The notes below the pieces were generated by a model. The model saw only the letters and a list, made by a program, of their open reading frames with translations, made no database searches and had not been told where the DNA came from. Shown one piece after another: positions 50,001-60,976 of a stretch of 64,000 bases of DNA. Both the position numbers and the translations under genes were made by a program. This stretch comes from Rhynochetos jubatus (lineage: Eukaryota > Chordata > Aves > Eurypygiformes > Rhynochetidae), in NCBI GenBank assembly GCA_027574665.1, contig CM050672.1, positions 11,454,001 through 11,518,000 on the forward strand, given 5' to 3'. Numbering within the stretch: position 1 is the stretch's first letter; each line of letters opens with the position of its first letter.

Positions 50001-51847
50001 AAGTGTCAGTCAAAATGCAGCCCACATCCGGGAGAATCTCAAGAGCAGGGGGTGGAGCAAGGCAGGCCTCAAACCACGAGAAGCTCCAGCCCAAAAGGCA
50101 GCCAAAATCCAGCCCACATCCGGGAGAATCTCAAGAGCAGGGGGTGCAGCAAGCCAGGCCTCAAACCACGAGAAGCTCCAGCCCAAGTATCAGCCAAAAT
50201 GCAGCCCACATCCAGGAGCATATGAAGAGCAGGGTGTGGAGCAAGGCAGGCCTCAAACCACGAGAAGCTCAAGCCCAAGTATCAGCCAAAATCCAGCCCA
50301 CATCCGGGAGATTCTCAAGAGCAGGGGGTGGAGCAAGCCAGGCCTCAAACCTCGAGAAGCTCCAGTCCAAAATGCAGCCAAAATCCAGCCCACATCCGGG
50401 AGATTCTCAAGAGCAGGGGGTGGAGCAAGCCAGGCCTCAAACCTCGAGAAGCTCCAGCCCAAAAGGCAGCCAAAATCCAGCCCACATCCGGGAGAATCTC
50501 AAGAGCAGGGGGTGGAGCAAGCCAGGCCTCAAACCACGAGAAGCTCCAGCCCAAAAGGCAGCCAAAATGCAGCCCAGATCCAGGAGAATATCAAGAGCAG
50601 GGGGTGGAGCAAGCCAGGCCTCAAACCACGAGAAGTTCCAGCCCTAAAGGCAGCCAAAATGCAGCCCACATCCGGGACAATCTCAAGAGCAGGGGGTGGA
50701 GCAAGCCAGGCCTCAAACCACGAGAAGCTCCAGCCCAAGAATCACCCAGAATGCAGCCCACATCCAGGAGAATCTCAAGAGCAGGGGGTGGAGCAAGCCA
50801 GGCTTCAAACCTCGAGAAGCTCCAGCCCAAAAGGCAGCCAAAATCCAGCCCACATCCGGGAGATTCTCAAGAGTAGGAGGTGGAGCAAGCCAGGCCTCAA
50901 ACCTCGAGAAGCTCCAGCCCAAAAGGCAGCCAAAATGCAGCCCAAATCCGGGAGATTCTCAAGAGTAGGAGGTGGAGCAAGCCAGGCCTCAAACCTCGAG
51001 AAGCTCCAGCCCAAAATGCAGCCAAAATCTAGCCCACATCCGGGAGAATCTCAAGAGCAGGGGGTGGAGCAAGCCAGGCCTCAAACCTCGAGAAGCTCCA
51101 GCCCAAAATTCAGCCAAAATCCAGCCCACCTCCGGGAGAATCTCAAGAGCAGGGGGTGGAGCAAGCCAGGCCTCAAACCACGAGAAGCTCCAGCCCAAAA
51201 GGCAGCCAAAATCCAGCCCACATCCGGGAGAATCTCAAGAGCAGGGGGTGGAGCAAGCCAGGACTCAAACCACGAGAAGCTCCAGCCCAAAAGGCAGCCA
51301 AAATCCAGCCCACATCCGGGAGAATCTCAAGAGCAGGGGGTGGAGCAAGCCAGGCCCCAAACCACGAGAATCTCCAGCCCAAGTATCAGTCAAAATGCAG
51401 CCCACATCCGGGAGAATCTCAAGAGCAGGGGGTGGAGCAAGCCAGGCCTCAAACCACGAGAAGCTCCAGCCCAAAAGGCAGCCAAAATCCAGCCCACATC
51501 CGGGAGAATCTCAAGAGCAGGGGGTGCAGCAAGCCAGGCCTCAAACCACGAGAAGCTCCAGCCCAAGTATCAGCCAAAATGCAGCCCACATCCAGGAGCA
51601 TATGAAGAGCAGGGTGTGGAGCAAGCCAGGCCTCAAACCACGAGAAGCTCAAGCCCAAGTATCAGCCAAAATCCAGCCCACATCCGGGAGATTCTCAAGA
51701 GCAGGGGGTGGAGCAAGCCAGGCCTCAAACCTCGAGAAGCTCCAGTCCAAAATGCAGCCAAAATCCAGCCCACATCCGGGAGATTCTCAAGAGCAGGGGG
51801 TGGAGCAAGCCAGGCCTCAAACCTCGAGAAGCTCCAGCCCAAAAGGC
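43574..51847 (+). repeat. 8,274-bp (90-monomer) higher-order unit, copy 2
   Basis: Near-identical tandem copy of 35300-43573. The right edge is at about 51850: this copy reads AAAATCCAG where the first copy, entering copy 2, reads AAAATGCAG. Beyond the edge, 51790-52050 instead continues as the sequence 1,380 bp upstream (50410-50670), so the end has been extended by the internal 15-monomer step. Confidence 0.92.
44083..47943 (+). repeat. 42-monomer subunit U3 (3,861 bp)
   Basis: Same length and order as U1. A private substitution is C at 44771 (TGCAGCCAAAATG), where U1, U2 and U4 have G (36497 in U1). Confidence 0.93.
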
Positions 51848-52050
51848 AGCCAAAATCCAGCCCACATCCGGGAGAATCTCAAGAGCAGGGGGTGGAGCAA
51901 GCCAGGCCTCAAACCACGAGAAGCTCCAGCCCAAAAGGCAGCCAAAATGCAGCCCAGATCCAGGAGAATATCAAGAGCAGGGGGTGGAGCAAGCCAGGCC
52001 TCAAACCACGAGAAGTTCCAGCCCTAAAGGCAGCCAAAATGCAGCCCACA
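47944..52050 (+). repeat. 42-monomer subunit U4 with right-end extension
   Basis: Matches U1-U3 from the GGAACAAG marker at 47944 through about 51790. It then follows the internal 1,380-bp period for about 260 bp instead of starting a new subunit, ending where GGGACAATCTC (near 50670) is replaced by AGGACAATTTC (near 52050). Past this point the array returns to mixed, more diverged monomers. Confidence 0.88.
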
Positions 52051-55000
52051 TCCAGGACAATTTCAAGAGCAGGGGGTGGAGCAAGCCAGGCCTCAAACCA
52101 CGAGAAGCTCCAGCCCAAAATGCAGCCAAAATCTAGCCCACATCCGGGAGAATCTCAAGAGCATTGGGTGGAGCAAGCCAGGCCTCAAACCACGAGAAGC
52201 TCCAGCCCAAAAGGCAGCCAAAATCCAGCCCACCTCCTGGAGAATCTCAAGAGCAGGGGGTGGAGCAAGCCAGGCCTCAAACCACGAGAAGCTCCAGCCC
52301 AAAAGGCAGCCAAAATTCAGCCCACATCCGGGAGAATCTCAAGAGCAGGGGGTGGAGCAAGCCAGGCCTCAAACCACGAGAAGCTCCAGCCCAAAAGGCA
52401 GCCAAAATCCAGCCCACATCCGGGAGAATCTCAAGAGCAGGGGGTGGAGCAAGCCAGGCCTCAAACCACGAGAAGCTCCAGCCAAAAAGGCAGCCAAAAT
52501 CCAGCCCACATCCGGGAGAATATCAAGAGTAGGGGGTGGAGCAAGCCAGGCCTCAAACCATGAGAAGCTCCAGCCCAAAAGGCAGCCAAAATGCAGGCCA
52601 CATCCGGGAGAATCTCAAGAGCAGGGGGTGGAGCAAACCAGGCTTCAAACCACGAGAAGCTCCAGCCCAAAATGCAGCCAAAATCCAGCCCACATCCGGG
52701 AGATTCTCAAGAGCAGGGGGTGGAGCAAGCCAGGCCTCAAACCACGAGAAGCTCCAGCCCAAAATTCAGCCAAAATCCAGCCCACATCCGGGAGAATCTC
52801 AAGAGCAGGGGGTGGAGCAAGCCAGGCCTCAAACCACGAGAAGCTCCAGCCCAAAATGTAGCCAAAATGCAGCCCACATCCAGGAGAATCTCAAGAGCAG
52901 GGGGTGGAGCAAGCCAGGCCTCAAACCACGAGAAGCTCCAGCCCAAAATGTAGCCAAGATGCAGCCCACATCCGGGACAATTTCAAGAGCAGGGGGTGGA
53001 GCAAGCCAGGCCCCAAACCACGAGAATCTCCAGCCCAAGTATCAGCCAAAATGCAGCCCACATTTAGGAGAATATCAAGAGCAGGGGGTGGAGCAAGCCA
53101 GGCCTCAAACCTCGAGAAGCTCCAGCCCAAAATGCAGCCAAAATCCAGCCCACCTCCGGGAGAATCTCAAGAGCAGTGGGTGGAGCAAGCCAGGCCTCAA
53201 ACCCCGAGAAGCTCCAGCCCAAAAGGCAGCCAAAATCCAGCCCACATCCGGGAGAATCTCAAGAGCAGTGGGTGGAGCAAGCCAGGACTCAAACCACGAG
53301 AAGCTCCAGCCCAAAAGGCAGCCAAAATCCAGCCCACATCCGGGAGAATCTCAAGAGCAGGGGGTGGAGCAAGCCAGGCCTCAAACCACGAGAAGCTCCA
53401 GCCCAAAAGGCAGCCAAAATGCAGCCCACATCCAAAAGAATATGAAGAGCAGGGGATGGAGCACGACAGGCCTCAAGCCACGAGAAGCTCCAGCCCAAAA
53501 TGCAGCCAAAATCTACCCCACATCCGGGAGAATCTCAAGAGCAGGGGGTGGAGCAAGCCAGGCCTCAAACCACGAGCAGCTCCAGCCCAAAAGGCAGCCA
53601 AAATGCAGCCCACATCCGGGAGAATCTCAAGAGCAGGGAGTGGAGCAAGCCAGGCCCCAAACCACGAGAATCTCCAGCCCAAGTATCAGTCAAAATGCAG
53701 CCCACATCCGGGAGAATCTCAAGAGCAGGGGGTGGAGCAAGCCAGGCCTCAAACCACGAGAAGCTCCAGCCCAAAAGGCAGCCAAAATCCAGCCCACATC
53801 CGGGAGAATCTCAAGAGCAGGGGGTGCAGCAAGCCAGGCCTCAAACCACGAGAAGCTCCAGCCCAAGTATCAGCCAAAATGCAGCCCACATCCAGGAGCA
53901 TATGAAGAGCAGGGTGTGGAGCAAGCCAGGCCTCAAACCACGAGAAGCTCCAGCCCAAAAGGCAGCCAAAATCCAGCCCAAATCCAGGAGAATTTCAAGA
54001 GTAGGGGGTGGAGCAAGCCAGGCCTCAAACCACGAGAAGCTCCAGCCCAAGTATCAGCCAAAATGCAGCCCACATCCAGGAGCATATGAAGAGCAGGGTG
54101 TGGAGCAAGGCAGGCCTCAAACCACGAGAAGCCCCAGCCCAAGTATCAGCCAAAATCCAGCCCACATCCGGGAGATTCTCAAGAGCAGGGGGTGGAGCAA
54201 GCCAGGCCTCAAACCTCGAGAAGCTCCAGTCCAAAATGCAGCCAAAATCCAGCCCACATCCGGGAGATTCTCAAGAGCAGGGGGTGGAGCAAGCCAGGCC
54301 TCAAACCACGAGAAGCTCCAGCCCAAAAGGCAGCCAAAATGCAGCCCACATCCGGGAGAATATCAAGAGCAGGGGGTGGAGGAAGCCAGGCCTCAAACCA
54401 CGAGAAGCTCCAGCCCAAAAGGCAGCCAAAATGCAGCCCACATCCGGGACAATTTCAAGAGCAGGGGGTGGAGCAAGCCAGGCCTCAAACCACGAGAAGC
54501 TCCAGCCCAAGAATCACCCAGAATGCAGCCCACATCCAGGAGAATCTCAAGAGCAGGGGGTGCAGCAAGCCAGGCTTCAAACCATGAGAAGCTCCAGCCC
54601 AAAAGGCAGCCAAAAAGCAGCCCACATCCGGGAGAATATCAAGAGCAGGGTATGGAGCAAGCCAGGCCTCAAACCTCGAGAAGCTCCAGCCCAAAATGCA
54701 GCCAAAATCCAGCCCACATCCGGGAGATTCTCAAGAGTAGGAGGTGGAGCAAGCCAGGCCTCAAACCTCGAGAAGCTCCAGCCCAAAATGCAGCCAAAAT
54801 GCAGCCCACATCCGGGAGAATCTCAAGAGCAGGGGGTGGAGCAAGCCAGCCCTCAAACCACGAGAAGCTGCAGCCCAAAAGGCAGCCAAAATGCAGGCCA
54901 CATCCGGGAGAATCTCAAGAGAAGGGGTCGAGCAAGCCAGGCCTCAAACCACGAGAAGCTCCAGCCCAAAAGGCAGCCAAAATCCAGCCCACATCCAAAA

Positions 55001-55600
55001 GAATATGAAGAGCAGGGGGTGGAGCACGACAGGCCTCAAACCACGAGAAGCTCCAGCCCAAAAGGCAGCCAAAATGCAGCCCACATCCGGGAGAATCTCA
55101 AGAGCAGGGGGTGGAGCAAGCCAGGCCTCAAACCTCGAGAAGCTCCAGCCCAAAATGCAGCCAAAATCCAGCGTACATCCGGGAGATTCTCAAGAGCAGG
55201 GGGTGGAGCAAGCCAGGCCACAAACCACGAGAAGCTCCAGCCCAAAAGGCAGCCAAAATGCAGCCCACATCCGGGAGAATCTCAAGAGCAGGGGGTGGAG
55301 CAAGCCAGGCCTCAAACCACGAGAAGCTCCAGCCCAAAAGGCAGCCAAAATCCAGCCCACATCCGGGAGAATATCAAGAGTAGGGGGTGGAGTAAGCCAG
55401 GCCACAAACCACGAGAAGCTCCAGCCCAAAAGGCAGCCAAAATGCAGCCCACATCCGGGAGAATCTCAAGAGCGGTGGGTGGAGCAAGCCAGGCCTTAAA
55501 CCACGAGAAGCTCCAGCCCAAAAGGCAGACAAAATGCAGCCCACATCCGGGAGAATCTCAAGAGCAGGGGGTGGAGCAAGCCAGGCCTCAAACCATGAGA
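52051..55600 (+). repeat. Mixed zone C monomers flanking the young core
   Basis: Ordinary satellite with mosaic similarity to the core: the GGGTGCAGC and CATATG monomers recur near 53826 and 53900, CCAAAAGAATATG near 53430 and 54990, and AGCAGCTCC near 53575. I could not define a clean tandem unit. A private one-base deletion lies near 54928 (AGAAGGGGTCG). Confidence 0.75.
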
Positions 55601-56095
55601 AGCTCCAGCCCATGAAACACCCAGAATGCAGCCCACATCCGGGAGAATCTCAAGAGCAGGGGGTGGAGCAAGCCAGGCCTCAAACCACAAGAAGCTCCAG
55701 CCCAAAAGGCAGCCAAAATGCAGCCCACATCCGGGAGAATCTCAAGAGCAGGGGGTGGAGCAAGCCAGGCCTAAAACCACGAGAAGCTCCAGCCCAAAAG
55801 GCAGCCAAAATCCAGCCCACATCCAGGAGAATCTCAAGAGCAGGGGGTGGAGCAAGCCAGGCTTCAAACCACGAGAATCTCCAGCCCAAAAGGCAGCCAA
55901 AATGCAGGCCCAGCTCCGGAAGAATCTCAAGAGCAGGGTGTGGAGCAAGCCAGGCCTCAAACCTCGAGAAGTTCCAGCCCAAAAGGCAGCCAAAATCCAG
56001 CCGACATCCGGGAGAATCTCAAGAGTAGGAGGTGGAGCAAGCCAGGCCTCAAACCTCGAGAAGCTCCAGCCCAAAATGCAGCCAAAATCCAGCCC
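55600..56095 (+). repeat. About 5.4-monomer segment, copy 1 of 3
   Basis: Shares with 56889-57384 (offset 1,289 bp) the ordered marks AAACACCCAGAATGC, AACCACAAG, AGGCCTAAAACC, AGGCTTC, and the 93-bp GCAGGCCCAGCTCC/GCAGGCCCACCTCC monomer. The final part recurs a third time at about 60977-61250. Confidence 0.78.
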
Positions 56096-56888
56096 ACATC
56101 CGGCAGAATCTCAAGAGCAAGGGGTGGAGCAAGGCAGGCCTCAAACCTCGAGAAGCTCAAGCCCAAGTATCAGCCAAAATGCAGCCCACATCCAGGAGCA
56201 TATGAAGAGCAGGGTGTGGAGCAAGCCAGGCCTCAAACCACGAGAAGCTCCAGCCCAAAAGGCAGCCAAAATCCAGCCCACCTCCGGGAGAATCTCAAGA
56301 GCAGGGTATGGAGCAAGCCAGGCCTCAAACCTCGAGAACCTCCAGCCCAAAAGGCAGCCAAAATGCAACCCACATCCGGGAGAATATCAAGAGTAGGAGG
56401 TGGAGCAAGCCAGGTCTCAAACCTCGAGAAGCTCCAGCCCAAAAGGCAGCCAAAATCCAGCCCACATCCGGGAGATTCTCAAGAGCAAGGGGTGGAGCAA
56501 GCCAGGACTCAAACCTCGAGAAGCTCCAGCCCAAAAGGCAGTCAAAATGCAGCCCACATCGGGCAGAATCTCAAGAGCAGGGGGTGGAGCAAGCCAGGCC
56601 TCAAACCACGAGAAGCTCCAGCCCAAAAAGCCACCAAAATGCAGCCCACATCCGGGACAATTTCAAGAGCAGGGGGTGGAGCAAGCCAGGCCCCAAACCA
56701 CGAGAATCTCCAGCCCAAGTATCAGTCAAAATGCAGGCCACATCCGGGAGAATCTCAAGAGCAGGGGATGGAGCAAGCCAGGCCTCAAACCACGAGAAGC
56801 TCCAGCCCAAAAGGCAGCCAAAATGCAGGCCACATCCGGGAGAATCTCAAGAGCAGGGGGTGGAGCAAGCCAGGCCTCAAACCACGAG

Positions 56889-57384
56889 AAGCTCCAGCCC
56901 AAGAAACACCCAGAATGCAGCCCACATCCGGGAGAATCTCAAGAGCAGGGGGTGCAGCAAGCCAGGCCTCAAACCACAAGAAGCTCCAGCCCAAAAGGCA
57001 GCCAAAATGCAGCCCACATCCGGGAGAATCTCAAGAGCAGGGGGTGGAGCAAGCCAGGCCTAAAACCTCGAGAAGCTCCAGCCCAAAAGGCAGCCAAAAT
57101 CCAGCCCACATCCAGGAGAATCTCAAGAGCAGGGGGTGGAGCAAGCCAGGCTTCAAACCACGAGAATCTCCAGCCCAAAAGGCAGCCAAAATGCAGGCCC
57201 ACCTCCGGAAGAATCTCAAGAGCAGGGTGTGGAGCAAGCCAGGCCTCAAACCTCGAGAAGTTCCAGCCCAAAAGGCAGCCAAAATCCAGCCCACATCCGG
57301 GAGAATATCAAGAGTAGGAGGTGGAGCAAGCAAGGCCTCAAACCTCGAGAAGCTCCAGCCCAAAATGCAGCCAAAATCCAGCCC
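56889..57384 (+). repeat. About 5.4-monomer segment, copy 2 of 3
   Basis: Partner of 55600-56095. It also begins the large imperfect duplication in which 57115-57690 matches 60977-61552 (offset about 3,862 bp), including the GCAGGCCC 93-bp monomer and the 91-bp AAAATCCACCCAC monomer. Confidence 0.78.
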
Positions 57385-59454
57385 ACATCCATGAGATTCT
57401 CAAGAGCAGGGGGTGGAGCAAGCCAGGCCTCAAACCACGAGAAGCTCCAGCCCAAAAGGCAGCCAAAATGCAGCCCACATCCGGGAGAATATCAAGAGCA
57501 GGGGGTGGAGCAAGGCAGGCCTCAAACCTCGAGAAGCTCCAGCCCAAGTATCAGCCAAAATGCAGCCCACATCCAGGAGCATATGAAGAGCAGGGTGTGG
57601 AGCAAGCCAGGCCTCAAACCACGAGAAGCTCCAGCCCAAAAGGCAGCCAAAATCCACCCACATCCGGGAGAATCTCAAGAGCAGGGGGTGGAGCAAGCCA
57701 GGCTTCAAACCACGAGAAGCTCCAGCCCAAAAGGCAGCCAAAAAGCAGCCCACCTCCGGGAGAATCTCAAGAGCAGGGTATGGAGCAAGCCAGGCCTCAA
57801 ACCTCGAGAAGCTCCAGCCCAAAAGGCAGCCAAAAAGCAGCCCACCTCCGGGAGAATCTCAAGAGCAGGGTATGGAGCAAGCCAGGCCTCAAACCTCGAG
57901 AAGCTCCAGCCCAAAAGGCAGCCAAAATGCAGCCCACATCCGGGAGAATATCAAGAGTAGGAGGTGGAGCAAGCCAGGCCTCAAACCTCGAGAAGCTCCA
58001 GCCCAAAAGGCAGCCAAAATCCAGCCCACATCCGGGAGATTCTCAAGAGCAAGGGGTGGAGCAAGCCAGGCCTCAAACCTCGAGAACCTCCAGCCCAAAA
58101 GGCAGCCAAAATGCAGCCCACATCCGGGAGAATCTCAAGAGCAGGGGGTGGAGCAAGCCAGGCCTCAAACCACGAGAAGATCCAGCCCAAAAAGCCACCA
58201 AAATGCAGCCCACATCCGGGACAATTTCAAGAGCAGGGGGTGGAGCAAGCCAGGCCCCAAACCACGAGAATCTCCAGCCCAAGTATCAGTCAAAATGCAG
58301 CCCACATCCGGGAGAATCTCAAGAGCAGGGGGTGGAGCAAGCCAGGCCTCAAACCATGAGAAGCTCCAGCCCAAGTATCAGCCAAAATGCAGCCCACATC
58401 CAGGAGCATATGAAGAGCAGGGTGTGGAGCAAGCCAGGCCTCAAACCACGAGAAGCTCCAGCCCAAAATGCAGCGAAAATCCAGCCCACATCCGGGAGAT
58501 TCTCAACAGCAGGGGGTGGAGCAAGCCAGGCCTCAAACCTCGAGAAGCTCCAGTCCAAAATGCAGCCAAAATCCAGCCCACATCCGGGAGATTATCAAGA
58601 GCAGGGGGTGGAGCAAGCCAGGCCTCAAACCTCGAGAAGCTCCAGCCCAAAAGGCAGCCAAAATGCAGCCCACATCCGGGAGAATCTCAAGAGCAGGGTG
58701 TGGAGCAAGGCAGGCCTCAAACCACGAGAAGCTCCAGCCCAAAAGGCAGCCAAAATGCAGCCCACATCCGGGAGAATCTCAACAGCAGGGGGTGGAGCAA
58801 GCCGGGCCTCAAACCACGAGAAGCTCCAGCCCAAAATGTAGCCAAAATGCAGCCCACATCCGGGAGAATCTCAAGAGCAGGGGGTGGAGCAAGCCAGGCC
58901 TCAAACCATGAAAAGCTCCAGCCCAAAATGCAGCCAACATCCAGCCCACATCCGGGAGATTCTCAAGAGCAGGGGGTGGAGCAAGCCAGGCCTCAAACCT
59001 CTAGAAGCTCCAGCCCAAAAGGCAGCCAAAATGCAGCCCACATCCGGGAGAATCTCAAGAGCAGTGCGTGGAGCAAGCCAGGCCTCAAACCACGAGAAGC
59101 TCCAGCCCAAAATGCAGCCAAAATGCAGGCCACATCCGGGAGAATATCAAGAGTAGGAAGTGGAGCAAGCCAGGCCTCAAACCACGAGAAGCTCCAGCCC
59201 AAAAGGCAGCCAAAATGCAGCCCACATCCGGGAGAATCTCAAGAGCAGTGGGTGGAGAAAGCCAGGCCTCAAACCACGAGAAGCTCCAGCCCAAAAGGCA
59301 GCCAAAATGCAGGACACATCCGGGAGAATCTCAAGAGGAGGGGGTGGAGCACGCCAGGCCTCAAACCACGAGAAGCTCCAGCCCAAGATTCAGCCAGGAT
59401 GCAGCCCACATCCGGGAGAATCTCAAGAGCAGGGTTTGGAGCAAGGCAGGCCTC

Positions 59455-60391
59455 AAACCACGAGAAGCTCCAGCTCAAAATGTAGCCAAAATCCAGCCCA
59501 CATCCAGGAGAATATCAAGAGCAGGGGGTGGAGCAAGCCAGGCCTCAAACCACGGGAAGCTCCAGCCCAAGTATCAGCCAAAATGCAGCCCACATCCGGG
59601 AGAATATCAAGAGCGGGGGGTGGTGCAAGCCAGGCCTCAAACCACGAGAAGCTCCAGCCCAAAATGCAGACAAAATCCAGCCCACATCCGGGAGATTCTC
59701 AAGAGCAGGGGTTGGAGCAAGCCAGGCCTCAAACCTCGAGAAGCTCCAGCCCAAAATGCAGCCAAAATCCAGCCCACATCTGGGAGATTCTCAAGAGCAG
59801 GGGGTGGAGCATACCAGGCCTCAAACCACGAGAAGCTCCAGCCCAAAAGGCAGCCAAATGCAGCCCACATCCGGGAGAATCTCAAGAGCAGGGGGTGGAG
59901 CAAGCCAGGCCTCAAACCACGAGAAGCTCCAGCTCAAAATGTAGCCAAAATCCAGCCCACATCCGGGAGAATATCAAGAGCAGGGGGTGGAGCAAGCCAG
60001 GCCTCAAACCACGGGAAGCTCCAGCCCAAGTATCAGCCAAAATGCAGCCCACATCCGGGAGAATATCAAGAGCAGGGGGTGGTGCAAGCCAGGCCTCAAA
60101 CCACGAGAAGCTCCAGCCCAAAATGCAGACAAAATCCAGCCCACATCCGGGAGATTCTCAAGAGCAGGGGTTGGAGCAAGCCAGGCCTCAAACCTCGAGA
60201 AGCTCCAGCCCAAAATGCAGCCAAAATCCAGCCCACATCTGGGAGATTCTCAAGAGCAGGGGGTGGAGCATACCAGGCCTCAAACCACGAGAAGCTCCAG
60301 CCCAAAAGGCAGCCAAATGCAGCCCACATCCGGGAGAATCTCAAGAGCAGGGGGTGGAGCAAGCCAGGCCTCAAACCACGAGAAGCTCCAG
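59455..60391 (+). repeat. 459-bp (5-monomer) tandem duplication
   Basis: The block from CTCAAAATGTAGCC through the 91-bp GCAGCCAAATGC monomer occurs at about 59473 and again at 59933, offset 459 bp (5 x 92 - 1). Shared marks are CCACGGGAAG, GGTGGTGCAAGCC, AATGCAGACAAAATCC, CATCTGGGAGATTC and GAGCATACCAGG. The second copy ends where CTCAAAATG gives way to CCCAAAATGCAGCG. Confidence 0.9.
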
Positions 60392-60531
60392 CCCAAAATG
60401 CAGCGAAAATCCAGCCCACATCCGGGAGAATCTCAAGAGCAGGGGGTGGAGCAAGGCAGGCCTCAAACCACGAGAAGCTCCAGCCCAAAAGGCAGCCAAA
60501 ATGCAGCCCACATCCGGGAGAATCTCAAGAG

Positions 60532-60900
60532 CAGGGGGTGGAACAAGCCAGGCCTCAAACCACGAGAAGCTCCAGCCCAAAAGACAGCCAAAATGCAGCC
60601 CACATCCGGTAGAATCTCATGAGCAGGGGTTGGAGCAAGCCAGGCCTCAAACCACGAGAAGCTCCAGCCCAAAAGACAGCCAAAATGCAGCCCACATCCG
60701 GGACAATCTCAAGAGCAGGGGGTGGAACAAGCCAGGCCTCAAACCACGAGAAGCTCCAGCCCAAAAGGCAGCAAAAATGCAGCCCACATCCGGTAGAATC
60801 TCATGAGCAGGGGTTGGAGCAAGCCAGGCCTCAAACCACGAGAAGCTCCAGCCCAAAAGACAGCCAAAATGCAGCCCACATCCGGGACAATTTCAAGAGC
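60532..60900 (+). repeat. 184-bp dimer, two copies
   Basis: The monomer pair with CCGGTAGAATCTCATGAGC then AAGACAGCC and GGGACAAT occurs with marker starts near 60607 and 60791, exactly two monomers apart. The second copy has GCAGCAAAAATG in place of ACAGCCAAAATG. Confidence 0.85.
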
Positions 60901-60976
60901 AGGGGGTGGAGCAAGCCAGGCCCCAAACCACGAGAATCTCCAGCCCAAGTATGAGCCAAAATGCAGCCCACATTCG

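Larger units (their letters stand above)
57115..60900 (+). repeat. 3.4-3.9-kb imperfect higher-order unit, copy 1
   Basis: Ordered similarity to 60977-64000 with a stepping offset: about 3,862 bp at 57115-57690, 3,402 bp around 58370-58650 (CATATG, TGCAGCGAAAATCC, CTCAACAGC), 3,494 bp around 58908 (CATGAAAAGC, AGCCAACATCC), and 3,402 bp from 59280 on (TGCAGGACAC, AGATTCAGCCAGGATGC, CTCAAAATGTAGCC). The steps are whole-monomer gains and losses. Confidence 0.75.

Noticed and set aside
35300-51847. Assembly error as the sole explanation of the near-identical 42-mers
   Set aside because: Not excluded, but private substitutions in U1, U2 and U3 and the six-monomer length difference of U2 argue that the copies are real.
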